DNA of 64,000 nucleotides from contig CM050654.1 in the NCBI GenBank assembly GCA_027574665.1, forward strand, positions 32,631,722-32,695,721, in the 5' to 3' direction. The notes under the pieces were generated by a model. That model saw only the letters and a program-made list of their open reading frames with translations, did no database searches and was not told where the DNA came from. Below, one piece after another: positions 48,713-60,400 of the stretch. Origin of the DNA: Rhynochetos jubatus. Taxonomy: Eukaryota > Chordata > Aves > Eurypygiformes > Rhynochetidae. Numbering within the stretch: position 1 is the stretch's first letter; every line of letters begins with the position of its first letter. A program made the position numbers and the translations under genes.

Positions 48713-50191
48713 TACATTTCCTTCTCAAAATTGATGTTGGGGCAGTACCCTCTTACAGAACCAGTCCTTAGTCTACAACAACTGTTAGCCTTGCAGAGGC
48801 TCTGGCTAGCGCTGTGCAGGAGTACCCTTTGAACTTGGGAAGAATCGCATCTGTGGCGACAGCAGAGCACATAGGCTGCAACTGAACCTTGCTCATGGGC
48901 TTGTCAGAGGTAACCTGAGCAAAGGTGGCTATTTTATAGCTTGGTCTGCCTAGACCCAACCTTCTGTGTAAGGAAACAGGATGTGTTAACAAACTCTGTT
49001 TAATGTGGAGGTAGAGAAATGGATGTTTCGACTGAGGATATGGAATAACAGAGACATCTGGCTGCTGAGCAGGGCAGGGCCTTTGCCAGTAGTAGTCAAA
49101 CAGACACATCCTGCAAATCTTTTACAATGTTTGCTTAGAATGAGAAAGGTTTCTGGGCAGGCCCATCCTGATGCAAATTCTGTTCAAGCAAGTGAAATAC
49201 TCACATTGCTTTCAGTATCTCTTGAGTCAAGATTTTTCACATCTTGCTGTTACCCACAAGCCTCCAAACAGAAAACCAACCAACTGATATTCTTGAAGAC
49301 TGCTATGGTTATAATTTATAGCTACAAATTTGTCTGTAGTGTGTTGTAGATGCTACTGGAAATGCATATGTTCACTTGCGGTAGTCAACAGACACTCGCA
49401 ACCATCTGTCCCCAGTTGCAAGCTTATCAGCATCAGTGAAGGTCTTAGTTTTGCTCATATCTCTGCAATTTTATCTCTGTATTAACTGGGAGTTCCTGTC
49501 CTCTCACAGCTTCAAGTAGCCACAAAACCCTTCATACAGTTTCCTTAACTCTACTTCAGCTACTGCCTTTGCTCTCTCATATCTGACACTGAATGCCAGG
49601 GTCAGACAAGTTTTGGCATCTGGCCCACAACTCCAAGTTTGTCACTATGCCAGAAAAAGTAGTAAGCTTAAGGAGTGACACCTGCCCTTCCCTTTGAATA
49701 GACCACAGTGCAACCTCTGCCACCCAAGTTCATGTAATTAATTTCAACAGGAGGGAACAAACGCTCCGTGAGTCAGCTCAGGCAGCGTTGCTTTCCACAC
49801 TGATTGTTTATGGAGCCTCTGGCTGGAAGGCCAGTGGCAGCACTCCTTTCCCTGGGTACTGGGGTGGAACAGTTGCACCTTTTGTGATGACTGTAATAGA
49901 GCTTAAATTACCTGGGTTTAGTGTGCAGGTCCTGAAATCTACTCTTGGAATAGGCTAAATTAGGTTAATCATAAGCACCAGTGCTTTCGCATTGTTCTGT
50001 TAACAAGGAAAACTGTTGGCTTGCAGTGACTTTTTTTTTTGTCGTTAATTAATCAAAATCTAGACATGCTGAATTGTGTATTGCTACTGACCTCCAGCCT
50101 CTCAGGAGCTGCTGAAAGTACTAAGCAACCCATTCACTGCCACAGAATAGCTGCCCTGATAAATCCCGAAACAGAAGATAGTGTTTCTTAC

Positions 50192-50249
50192 CTTTCGGAA
50201 GGCTCACCACCAGGCTGAGCAGCACAGCGAGGATTACACAGCGTCTCAT
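50192..50249 (-). CDS. MUC13: MUC13 exon 1: signal peptide
   Basis: ATG at 50249 opens MRRCVILAVLLSLVVSLPK, a compact signal peptide with a two-Arg n-region and a hydrophobic core, and ends in phase 1 at donor 'gtaagaaac'. Phase 1 matches every mucin-repeat exon. The nine repeats and the downstream modules therefore read as one 540-residue type I membrane protein: signal 1-19, Pro/Thr/Ser region 20-190, EGF 191-230, SEA about 231-333, EGF modules 334-425, membrane segment about 429-448, tail to 540. Human MUC13, from memory, is about 511 residues with the same domain order. MUC13 is an apical epithelial mucin of gut and airway. Confidence 0.9.
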
Positions 50250-50314
50250 TGCCGCTTCTGTGGCTGCTGCTACTTGCTGCTAAACCTAAGGGAAAGTGCT
50301 TTTCTCTTCTGGCA

Positions 50315-50475
50315 TCAGCCCATTTAAGGTCCCAGCCACAGGTAGAAAGTTCAGCCCCGCACTGACGTCATGGTGGCAAGTGGCAAATGATAGATCCAAG
50401 TTGTGCTTTTCTTCCTCCTCAGGCTGGGAGGAGGCTACCGGACCTGCAGTATTCTTCCTTTAAGTCGTCATAAAT
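50315..50475 (-). promoter_or_regulatory. MUC13: MUC13 core promoter region with CRE and CDX-like sites
   Basis: Upstream of the MUC13 start are a TTAAAT element (minus strand, about 50321-50330), which could serve as a weak TATA box, and a perfect palindromic cAMP-response element TGACGTCA (50363-50370). A TTTATGAC motif of CDX2 type lies at 50467-50474. The spacing puts transcription start near 50290, giving a short 5' UTR. CDX2 control would suit an intestinal mucin. Motifs are seen; function is inferred. Confidence 0.5.
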
Positions 50476-53400
50476 GCTTGAGACCTGTTGACACCAGGAA
50501 GTCACTGATAAATAAGCTGACGTGGGAGCTGACAGCACACCACCTATCCGCTGCCAGCTCTCCGTACAGACACCTTCAGTGCAAATTAAAAGGAGGGTGC
50601 TGTATAATCTGTTCTTAAAGTGGAAGAAGCTACCCCACCCCAAGGCTATTCACTGGAAGCAGAGTACATGGGATCCAGATGCTCACTTCCTTTCCAATAA
50701 ATTACCAGTAAAGACAAGCTCTATGCCTCAGACCCCAGTTGTTCTTTCCTTATAAGCAAAATTTTATGCCGGAGCACTTCTTACTGCTCAACGGGGTAAA
50801 AAGCAATAGACAACACCTGCATCTGACATCAAAGAAACAGGACTGACCTTGGCCCTTCTGACAGCAGTTATGGCTGTTTTGTTTGCTGCTATCTTGTGTG
50901 TAATGAGCTCATGAAAGTGGTGTGGCAAGAGAAGGGGGAGCAGGCAAGACAGCCAGCAGGTGTTTGACTTTATCTGGATGGCAGGTCTCCTTCCTTGAGA
51001 AGAGGTATGTTTGTGGCAGGGAGACATTTGGAAGCAGGGATGGTCAGGCTGGAGCAGGGAACCTGCAGCAGATCTAGCAACGGGAAATAGCCCTGAAGGC
51101 CAGGGAGCAGGTAACCTACCTGTGACACAGGGCAAATAGGTGGGAGACAGAGACTTTTTGACATTGCATCCCAGGAAGGCTCTAAAAATTGCCAGACAGA
51201 GACCAAGGTGGGTAAAAAGGTCATTACAGGCAAGATCTGGTTTTCCCAAACTCTGTTTTTTAGCTGCCTCACCTACCAGAGTTCTCCAGCTGAACAGTGT
51301 GTTTGTTCTGCTTTGTGCTCCAGAAAAATGCACTTCCTGAGACCATGAGAAATTGGATGGCCCACAGTGGTTTTCAGTTCCCCCTTCTCAAGCAAAGGTA
51401 TAATTTCTCTCACTTCGAAGGTCTGGGTGACCCTGGATCCTGCCACAGCTGCCAGTAACATCTTTCAGCGATATAAACACAGGTTATCCTGTCATTATCA
51501 GAGATGGACCAGAAGGATGAGCAACCCATTGGTGTACCCCCCACTAACAGCTGTGGAGAAGGTCTCCTCTGGCAAACTCCGCTGACAGCCACACTGGCGG
51601 GTTGTGAAAACATTTCTGAACAAGAAGTAACCGCTCTGTGTGTTAAACACCTCTCCCCTTCCTTCACTTACCTTTGTTTGACTTTCTGTTTTAAGAACAA
51701 AACACGCAGTCCTGTGTATTAATCTTACATTTTGAGGGTGGCTCTCCTTGTATGTAGGAGGGTGGGAAAGACTAGAAGTATTACTCAAGTCATCCTGAGT
51801 TTAGGGTTGTCCTAAACTTTTAACTTGCACCTAACCAGGAAACATCGGTGCCTTACAGACAGTAAAAATAGTTGGGTGCCTCTCTGCCGGCACAGAGAAC
51901 GAGTGGACTCAACACTCTGCATCCTGCCACGCAGACCTGCTCAGAGCACCAAGCCCAAACTGTGGGGTGTTTTGTCCTTTGCCCTGTCACCATCAGGGAG
52001 CTGTGGGGCCAAAGGCAGTAGGATGGGCCCTAGCTGTTCCTGGTCCCCCATTGCCTCCAGCCAGGGAGCAGGGACAGCCTGCGAGGGTGGCCAGGGTCAG
52101 AGCCAGCCCAGGGGCAGCTTGGGGCATGCTTGGGACCCTCACAGCCCCCCTCTGACTCCAGCCACCCCTCTGGGCCATGCTGGATCCAGGTCCTGCCCCT
52201 GCTGCTGCTCATTTCCATGCAAGTCACCCAGCCCAGCCCCTTCAGTTCCTCCAGACCCCTCCTTAAAACTCCACTTTCCCAGGGTGCTGACAGAAAAAGG
52301 GAAAGAAATGCCTGGGAAGTGCTTGTCAGAGTGCTGTGCCTCCCTGCTCTGGCAGCATCCGCCTTCTGCCCCAGGCCACTACCACCCTCCCAGTTTCGCC
52401 TTGCACAGGGCAGGGGCACCCGAATACGAAACTTGAAGTCTCGCTCAAATAAAGCATTGGAGTCCTGAGCAGATTGTGCTGTGAGCATCCAGGGAGACCC
52501 AACCATTTTGGGACTCACAGCCTGTGCTTCGGCTGGAAATTCGGTGTGCAGAGCAAGACAAACCAGGCTGTGAAGGGTGTCTGGCAGAGCTGCATGTCAC
52601 CAGCCCTTTTGTGATGTCCATATCCTATATCTGGACTCTTCAGTCATCATGACAAGTCCCGATTTTCCAATGCTGCCTCAAGGTGCAACTAGGCTAATCT
52701 AGGTCTTAAAATCTCCCTGTTGGCTGTGAAGCGAGCATGTGGGATCAAGGGAACTTCCCAGAGCACTACTGAAAGCGAAGGTCAAGTCTTTGCAGGTATA
52801 AACAGTGCAGTTTTGCTGGCTACACTGGTTGACTGTGTAGTGCTCCACATTAAAACTGTTCCCTACAGTGAATACACATCAGGAGCTAGCATATTACCTA
52901 TATTTTTTGAGTTCATGTCCCTTCTTACCTGGGTGTTTCTGTTCATCACGATCACAGTTTGGGAAGTGTGAATCATTTGCAATGCAAAAGGCACCAGTTC
53001 CTTCAGGAAATAATGCGCTGATCAGATGTACTCCTTCACATACCAGATCTCTTTGCCTCTGCTCGCCCTTCCCTGTCTGTTTTGTGACACACCGGTGATC
53101 ACAACAGGCTCTCTCCAGAGAGAAGGGGGGTGACAGGCTGTATGTGCCCCATTGGTTGCCAATTTGTGTGGGAATTAGTAATAGAGATTTGATAGTTTAG
53201 GAGAACAGACACAGAGAATTACAAAAACATCAGGAAAACAGATGTCAGTGAAACATCAGCAGCTCTAATGCAATTATTAATGAAGTTATTAAGCACACAT
53301 TTAGACAATAGATAGTTGACAGCTAGTCCCAACAGACTCACACAGCTACAGCAGTTGTGATGGCCTGTAAAGAATCACAGAGAAAACCTGCTTTGCAGAA

Positions 53401-54563
53401 ATAACTTTCCAGATGATGTAAAACCAAACCGTTGTGCGTCAAAGCTCAGATATGGCAATCACGAACACTGACAAATTATTATTATGAAATAAAAACTGTG
53501 CCATATTTAGTAACAAACACAGCAATTCTCTTGTCTTGATCTTTGCTTATGGCAGGGAAAAGTAGTATCAAAGGTAGAAGGCCTTATCTGTTAGAAGGTA
53601 CACAGTCCTGTGTAGCCTCAGTATTTAATTGTAAGTTGCATGTAATCAACGGGCAATCATGCTGCCAGAAGTCATACAATAAAGTAGAACCAACTGTCTT
53701 TTATAGCACTTCACATGCGTCAGCTAGTTACTTTCTTCCTGTGTATTTTTTCAATCTTATTCCTTACAAGATTCCTATACATTTTGCTATCTCGTGTAAA
53801 TTTAGTTCGTCCACTGTATTACATAAAAAGTAGAAATATATGTTGTAACTGGCTAGAAGTTAAAAAACCAACCCCAAACCTCCAAAAAGTCTAAATCAAA
53901 GGCTATACATACAGAATCATCCATAATCAGGGGAAGCAGATGAACTTTGACTTCTTTTTAGGTAGTTCCCTAGATGGCTGAGGGCACAGACTATGGATGC
54001 ATTCAATGGTCTTAGGGGCACCGGTATGCAAATCTGAAATGGGCAAGACTGCTGTTAAATCATGTGCTTGTCCGTAACTGCGAAGGTCTTTTACCTAGTC
54101 TCGTGGCAACATTGTGACCAATTCTTTTCCACTGCCCATTTCCTTAAAAGGTACCAATGTTGTACAGAAATCAGAACAACTTGCAGTAGCACTGGTAACA
54201 AAACCGAGGTGCTGTTAACAGTCCCTCCCTTGCAAATGAACAGAACCTCAGGATTTAGTCAGGTTACTCTCTCCTTTATTTTCCCACCAGTCTTACTAAA
54301 CAAGGAGCAGGCATGTAACACAATTCTGTACTATATCACAGTAGAAAGTAGACTAAAGTTTCAGGACATAGGAAGAAGTATGTGTTAGACTCACCATGTC
54401 TTGGTGAGGGGCACTCTCTTCATCGAGGGCAGCTGTCAAGTGTGGGGTCTTGTGACACTGCTGTCAAAGGTGAGGGATACCTTACCATGGGCTGAGCTAC
54501 ACTCTGACCGTGTTTTGTCTCTTTTCATGGCTGCTGGGGGAGCCACATGGAAGGTTCAAACTG
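50476..54563. other. Intergenic, MUC13 upstream flank
   Basis: No exon or RNA gene is recognised. The GC-rich stretch from about 51840 to 52520 resembles a solo LTR in composition, with AATAAA at 52447-52452 followed by a short downstream segment, but no termini or coding remnants confirm this. The 203-residue plus-strand frame at 51825 matches nothing I know. Confidence 0.6.
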
Positions 54564-55466
54564 AATCATAGAACAGTTTGGGGTGGAAGGGACCTTAAAC
54601 ATCATCTGGTTCCAACCCCCTTGCCATGGGCAGGGACACCCTCCACTAGACCAGGTTGCTCCAAGCCTCATCCAGCCTGGCCTTGAACACTTCCAGGGAT
54701 GAGGCATCCACAGCTTCTCTGGGCAACCTGTGCCAGTGCCTCACCACCCTCTCTGGGAAGAACTTCTTTCTAATACCTAATCTAAATCTCCTTGCTTTCA
54801 ATTTAAACCCATTACCCCTTGTCCTGTCACTACAGGCCCTTGTAAAATGTTCCCTCCCAGCTTCCTTGTAGGCCCCTTCAGGTACTGGAAGGTGCTATAA
54901 GGTCTCCCCAGAGCCTTCTCTTCTCCAGGCTGAACAAGCCCAGTTCTCTCAGCCTGTCCCCATAGGAGAGGTGCTCCAGCACTCTGAGCATCTTCGTGGC
55001 CTCCTCTGGACTCGCTCCAACCAGTCTATATCCTTCTTATGTTGGGGGTTCCACAGCTGGACACAGCACTGCAGGTGGGGTCTCATGAGAGCAGAGTAGA
55101 GGGGGAGAATCCCCTCCCTCAACCTGCTGGCCATGCTGCTCTGGATACAGCCCAGGATATGGTTGGATTTCTGGGCTGCCAGAGCACACAGCCGGCTCAT
55201 GGCCAGCTTTTCAGCCCCCAGTACCTCCCAGTCCTTCTCCTCAGGGCTGCTCTTGATCCATTCTCCTCCCAGCCTGTACTTGTGCTTGGGATTGCCCCAA
55301 CCCAGGTGCAGGACCTTGCACATGGCCTTGTTGAACTCCACGAGATTGGCACAGGCCCACCTCTCCAGTCTGTCCAGGTCCCTCTGGATGACATCGCTTC
55401 CCTCCAGCATATCAACTGCACCACACAGCTTGGTGTCATCAGCAAACCTAAAAAAAGCAGCCACCT
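54564..55466 (-). mobile_element. CR1 retroposon, ~0.9 kb 3' part with pol remnant
   Basis: The left end 'tgaatcatagaacagtttgg' is the reverse-complemented CR1 terminus. The element continues upstream through the 3' UTR into the C-terminal part of ORF2. The minus-strand frame 54949-55464 contains F-A-D-D-T-K-L-C-G, the reverse-transcriptase FADD box, then LDRLERWA, KVLHLGWGNPKHKY and LPLYSALMRPHLQC, all typical CR1 pol. It is 5'-truncated and not autonomous. Confidence 0.95.
54949..55464 (-). pseudogene. CR1 ORF2 (reverse transcriptase) C-terminal remnant
   Basis: A frame of 171 codons, starting at an internal Met just before the catalytic F-A-D-D box. The endonuclease domain and most of the RT domain are missing because of 5' truncation. 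The end reads [11 protein letters not shown], departing from intact CR1, so the frame has decayed. Confidence 0.9.
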
Positions 55467-56956
55467 AACTTTTGGTAGAGTAGATGAATTCCACGTTATC
55501 CCCTTCCAATTGCTATCACTGTTTAGTGTTGTACTCCTTTGAAGCAATAGAGGAAAAGATTGTCCCATATGAACATACCTGCCATTACTCCTGATGCTTT
55601 TCCACACCACACCTCTTCCCAGCAGCCTGGGCTGAACATTGTGTTCATCTGGATTCAAGGCACCCTCCTCCTTCTTCCTCTGAGTGACACTCAGCTGTAT
55701 ATTCTTCACAGTCCTCATCGTTGTCAGGTCCAGTCCCTTGCCCTTGCAAACAGCCCCGCTGCACCAACATCTCCAGAGGTTTTCCTCCCCTCCAACATGC
55801 ACTCACACGTGCAAACACATGATTTCACCAATTCTCTTGCAACTCCAGCAGGATGAAAAATTAAGTTGAGGAAGAAAAAAATTAACTGTGTTGCTTAACG
55901 CTACTGAAATAAACATATCAGTATGTTTACACACACTTGTATTTGAGCTGAGCAGGATTTCATTTAGCACAACTAACAGAACATATCCATTTCCTCTTTG
56001 CTTTTCCTTTTAGTTATTTGATCACCAAGAACCACCACAAGAACAAACGAACTATAAAATTTCTTATGTTCTAGGTTTGATTTCTAATTAGAATTAAAAC
56101 CATCTAAAAGTGGCTTATGTATCTTTATAGGGAAAGTCAAAGACAATAAAAAAGCTGAGGCATAGTAATATTCTTCGTTTTATTGTATCCTTTTATAACA
56201 CTGACTAGAACGCCAGATTTAATAGTATTGGATGCAGGTATAAAAATAATCCAATCCTTAAAATTATATTTTGCTACTACAGTACTGTATAATTAGCAGA
56301 GGCTGAAAATATGATACAACTTTAAATAATACTGGTTTGGAAAATGTCCTTAGAACCCCAGCGACTTGGAAGCAAACATTCAGAGATACAGGGAAGGAAC
56401 CAGGGCAATGTCAAGAACCAAAAGAAGGTTTACATTCAGGTTGATAAAAGAAGCACAAACAAATGCTGAAAATCTACCTTTTGAAACAGAGGTCACCAAA
56501 GGTGAGCTTTACCACTGCAATTCTGGAGGCTGCTCAAATAAACCATTATGATTTTACACACCAAGTCTCACCTTCTGCTAGGAGAAAGTCCTGTAAAATT
56601 TAACAGGGCTTAAAACAAATGACTGAGTTTAACAGAATTTCCATTGAAAAAGAAAACTATTAAGCACTTACTCTGTTGTGTTTGGGTTTTGTTTTCATTT
56701 TTTCTTTAAGGTAAACACATTCTAGCAGATTTTACTGGAGACCTTTTGTATCAGGTGAATTTTATAGCATTGTTGAAGAGAAGTGGTCAGTTTTTACTGT
56801 ATTCCGCAGGACTTTTCCATACAGAATTTCAAAGATCTGGGGGCTGCCTGCTGCAGTCATTAACCCAAACTAGACTCTCATCCCTTTTTGCATTTTACCA
56901 GTATAACGACTGAGGGACTTAGCATTTATATACTACTTTTGAGGAACATTTAGATT

Positions 56957-57186
56957 TAGATTAGATATCAGGAAGAAGTTCTTCCCAGAGAGGGTGGTGG
57001 AGCACTGGAACAGGTTGCCCAGAGAAGCTGTGGATGCCCCATCCCTGGAAGTGTTCAAGGCCAGGCTGGATGAGGCTTGGAGCAACCTGGTCTAGTGGAG
57101 GGTGTCCCTGTCCATGGCAGGGGGGATGGAACCGGATGATCTGTAAGGTCCCTTCCAACCCAAACTGTTCTATGATTCTATGAACA
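56957..57186 (+). mobile_element. CR1 retroposon 3' fragment, plus orientation
   Basis: It begins 'agatatcaggaagaagttct' and ends 'ctgttctatgattctatga', the canonical CR1 3' terminus. At ~230 bp it is strongly truncated. It is the same subfamily as 54564-55466 but opposite in orientation, so the two could pair. Confidence 0.95.
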
Positions 57187-57452
57187 TCAGGCACTGTCTC
57201 TAGGTTTTCCCTCAAGAAGGCTATTATGCACGTGCAACATGAATTAGACACAGAAGAGGTGTCATCCCACATATGACCTTACAGTACAGAAGCCACGTTT
57301 GCTTTAGACATTTACTTCTGCAAAACAAGCAAGCATATTCCTTGCTTCTTTTTATTTTCATTCTGTTATTTCTTACCCCTTCATGGATTTCTGTCCTGCT
57401 TTTCAATTTGAGCACTTTAAGGGAACAAAGAATTAAAAACACATTGCAAAGC

Positions 57453-57487
57453 TCTCTCTCTCTCAAAAAAAAAAAAAAAAAAAAAAA
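57453..57487. repeat. (CT)n-(A)23 simple repeat
   Basis: 'ctctctctctctc' runs directly into 23 consecutive A bases. No recognisable retroposon body precedes it. Confidence 0.93.
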
Positions 57488-60400
57488 TCGTACGAGCACA
57501 CAGTGCGTACCCCTTTCAAAACCGGGAGATCTTGTTTCATTTCTGAAGGGACAAGAATGAACTGACAAGTAGATTTTATCTGTGACTGCAGAAATCACCT
57601 CAACATCCCCTAGAAGTTCTTAAATGGTAGGACACAGATTAGCTGACCAGTAAAACAACTTCACAATATTCATTCGTTCTCTTTTGAGGAAGGCGTTTCA
57701 GATCTTGAACCTGGTTTGTTCAATCTCACACAATACAGGTCCTGCTACGCTAATAAGTATACTTGTAAAAATAAATATAACATGGAAAGGCAGCAACAAT
57801 ATCACAGAAATAGGCAGAACAGAGCCATGGGAAAGCATGTACTACACACAGGTGACCCTGGTGGTAAACAATACTTCATTACAGTCCATGGGGGGGTTAC
57901 CCCGGTCACTATATGGATGCTGGATTAGGTCCTTTGTGTGTAAAGAGGAAAAAACCTTAGTCAGCATTGGAAGAATATTTAAGTAAAATGCATCCATTTT
58001 TGTTAATTTAAGGAAGAAAACCAAAGACTAAACATCACTATGAGGGAATGAGAAGTCCAGCTGGATTTGGAACGGATATGGCCATTGACCATGTGCTGGG
58101 GAAGCACTTGGTATGTCTGCGGCAACGTCCAAACCCGCTTAGCTGCTCACTCAGGTCCTGGCAAACAACCTTTACGAGTATCGGCACTACCAATTTCACT
58201 ATGACAAACACCTCTCCCCAACTGCCATTTATTGCTGTTTTTTAAAGCCTTTTACTACCACTCAGTGTGGAGGCAAATATCCTTCATAAGGCTGGTCACA
58301 AGGTGATTCAGTACCTGACCGTGGCAGTGGGACTCCAGGGAAATGCCACAACAGCAAAGAGATTCATTGCTGCTGTGTTACCCAAAGCTTCAAACGTGGA
58401 GGGCAAAGGGCATCCAAATGCCCCTGTCCTGGTTTTTTCCTCATACAGCCCAATTTGGTGCTGTGAGGTTTCAACAGTATATGAAAGGCCCCTGATTTTT
58501 CCAGTACAGGTGGGAGGACTGGCCAGGGCGAGCAGCAGCACACGGCAGGGACACGGGAAGGGTGCATGTACAAGCATCCCTTTTGAACAATCCCTCAAAT
58601 CTGTGTTTTGCTGCTCTGTTCACTGGGACTGCTTCTCCTGGGTCGGCTTCTGGGGGTATTTTTGTGGGCGAAGGGCTTTTGTCAGTGCAATTGGCAGAGC
58701 ACCATAGCACCAAAAGTGTGCCTCCCACATCTTTTCCTGTCAAGCAACAGAATTAGCATTTTTTTCAAAGTTAATCGAAAAATACACCCACACAACTGCC
58801 CGTGGGCCCTTGCTGACTGCTTCCCTAGCTTTCCACAGCCGCCAGGAGCAAGAGCGGATTTCTGTGCAGTGTTGGTTTAGCTTTTCTTCCTTTCCTCACA
58901 TCTGGCTGAACCACTTGCATCCTACTTACAAGACACATGCCACTTCTATCTCATCATCTTGGAGAGTAGAGAGCAATTCCCTTCGGCAAAAACATCCAGT
59001 ATGCTCATAATTTGCAATTTGGGGTAGTTAACAATAGTCTGAGAAATAACCTGCATTTATTTATACATCCTAAAGGGAGTTAGGTACTAAACAGAAGGGC
59101 ATCCACATTTAAAAGTGAGCTCGAGGGCATGTGAAGAGTCCTCTCACATCTGACAGGAGTGACACACCCCACTTCACTGCCAGAGGGTGCTCAGTGTATG
59201 GCAGAGATGGAAGCAGGCGGAGGGGATCCCGGTGGCAGCTTTAACAGAGGCAAGCTGCACAGAAGACAGGTCACATCCCTGTCACAGCCAGGCAAGCCCA
59301 TTGCTGCTGGGATGTGGAGTAACTCACTGCAGTAAAATAACGGCCGTAAGCTGTGGCAGAACACACTGTGCTGCACCCACCCTTCTGTCCTAGGGGAGCT
59401 GGGAACCAGTGGGGCTTGGGTGAAGACAGCCCATCACAGCACAGGGAGCAACTGGGCTGGTGGAGACCCAAGGATTGAATCACCCTGGGCTGCATCCACC
59501 GGCTCCTGAAAGACTTCCTGGATCACTGCATGGGAAAGCACCTGCACACACCCTGGTGCTGACACCTGCCTAAATTCCCCTCTGCCTGCTGAGCGGGGTC
59601 TCCTAAGGACACCCTGAAAAGGTGCTGCAGGCCAGCGGAGACCCTCTTCCTCCTCCTCCTGTGGACCATGCATTGGCTCCATGACTCCTTTCCTAAAAGG
59701 AAGGTCAGGTTGCAACGGATACATTCTCTTCAGAAGTTTCCCAATGTTTACCTGCTCTGGCAGAGAGAAAATTTCAGTGCAATGAAGTTCTCTCTTTTGA
59801 AAAATGCCAAGTTCTGCAGTCCTCACTTAGAAAATCCTGCTGGATTTACTGAGACCCTTTTGCTCCAGATACAGCATTAAGAAGAATTTGACGATCACTA
59901 AGAAATGTAAATTGATTACTTGTAAACTTTTGTGTGATCTCAATTAGGAACAATCCTATCTCGTGTCCACTCAAATCCCTTGAAATTTGCTGTGAGATAG
60001 AGACCAGGAGTTTTGTTTATATAGTTCATGTATATAGAAGGATCAATCTGCAATTTTGAGTTGGTATTTCCTGCTTTGTCCTTTGTACTTGGCACACACA
60101 GGAACGTTTCCCAGTCTTTGAACTAACCAAGCAATTAAACATTTGCCTATAAACATGTGCCTAAACTTCCTCATTCTGGCAAAATGCTGTCATGTGGTTA
60201 AATCCTACCATCATTGCTGGACACTCTTCCTTTTTGCCAAGCTACTTTAGTAAATAGAGGCAGAGCCCAGTGCTCATCTGTACGCCTTGGATTTAGATTT
60301 AGCATGAATCCCAGCTTCTCTCTTTTGTAAAACAGACAAAACTCTCCTCCACACCATGGGAAAGGCAGTCCTTTCTGTCCTAGGCATTCTCAGAGGCAAC

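Larger units (their letters stand above)
46226..50191 (-). other. MUC13: MUC13 intron 1
   Basis: A 3.97-kb intron containing two CR1 fragments (47588-47952 and 48121-48712). Its 3' end overlaps the diverged edge of the tandem array. I see no further exon. An alternative first exon cannot be excluded. Confidence 0.8.

Noticed and set aside
51825-52436. 203-codon plus-strand frame
   Set aside because: It lies in the GC-rich putative LTR block, is Pro/Ser-rich without a domain, and has no splice or family support.
55197-55802. 201-codon minus-strand frame overlapping the CR1 copy
   Set aside because: It is partly an out-of-frame reading of the CR1 pol remnant and partly unrelated flank.
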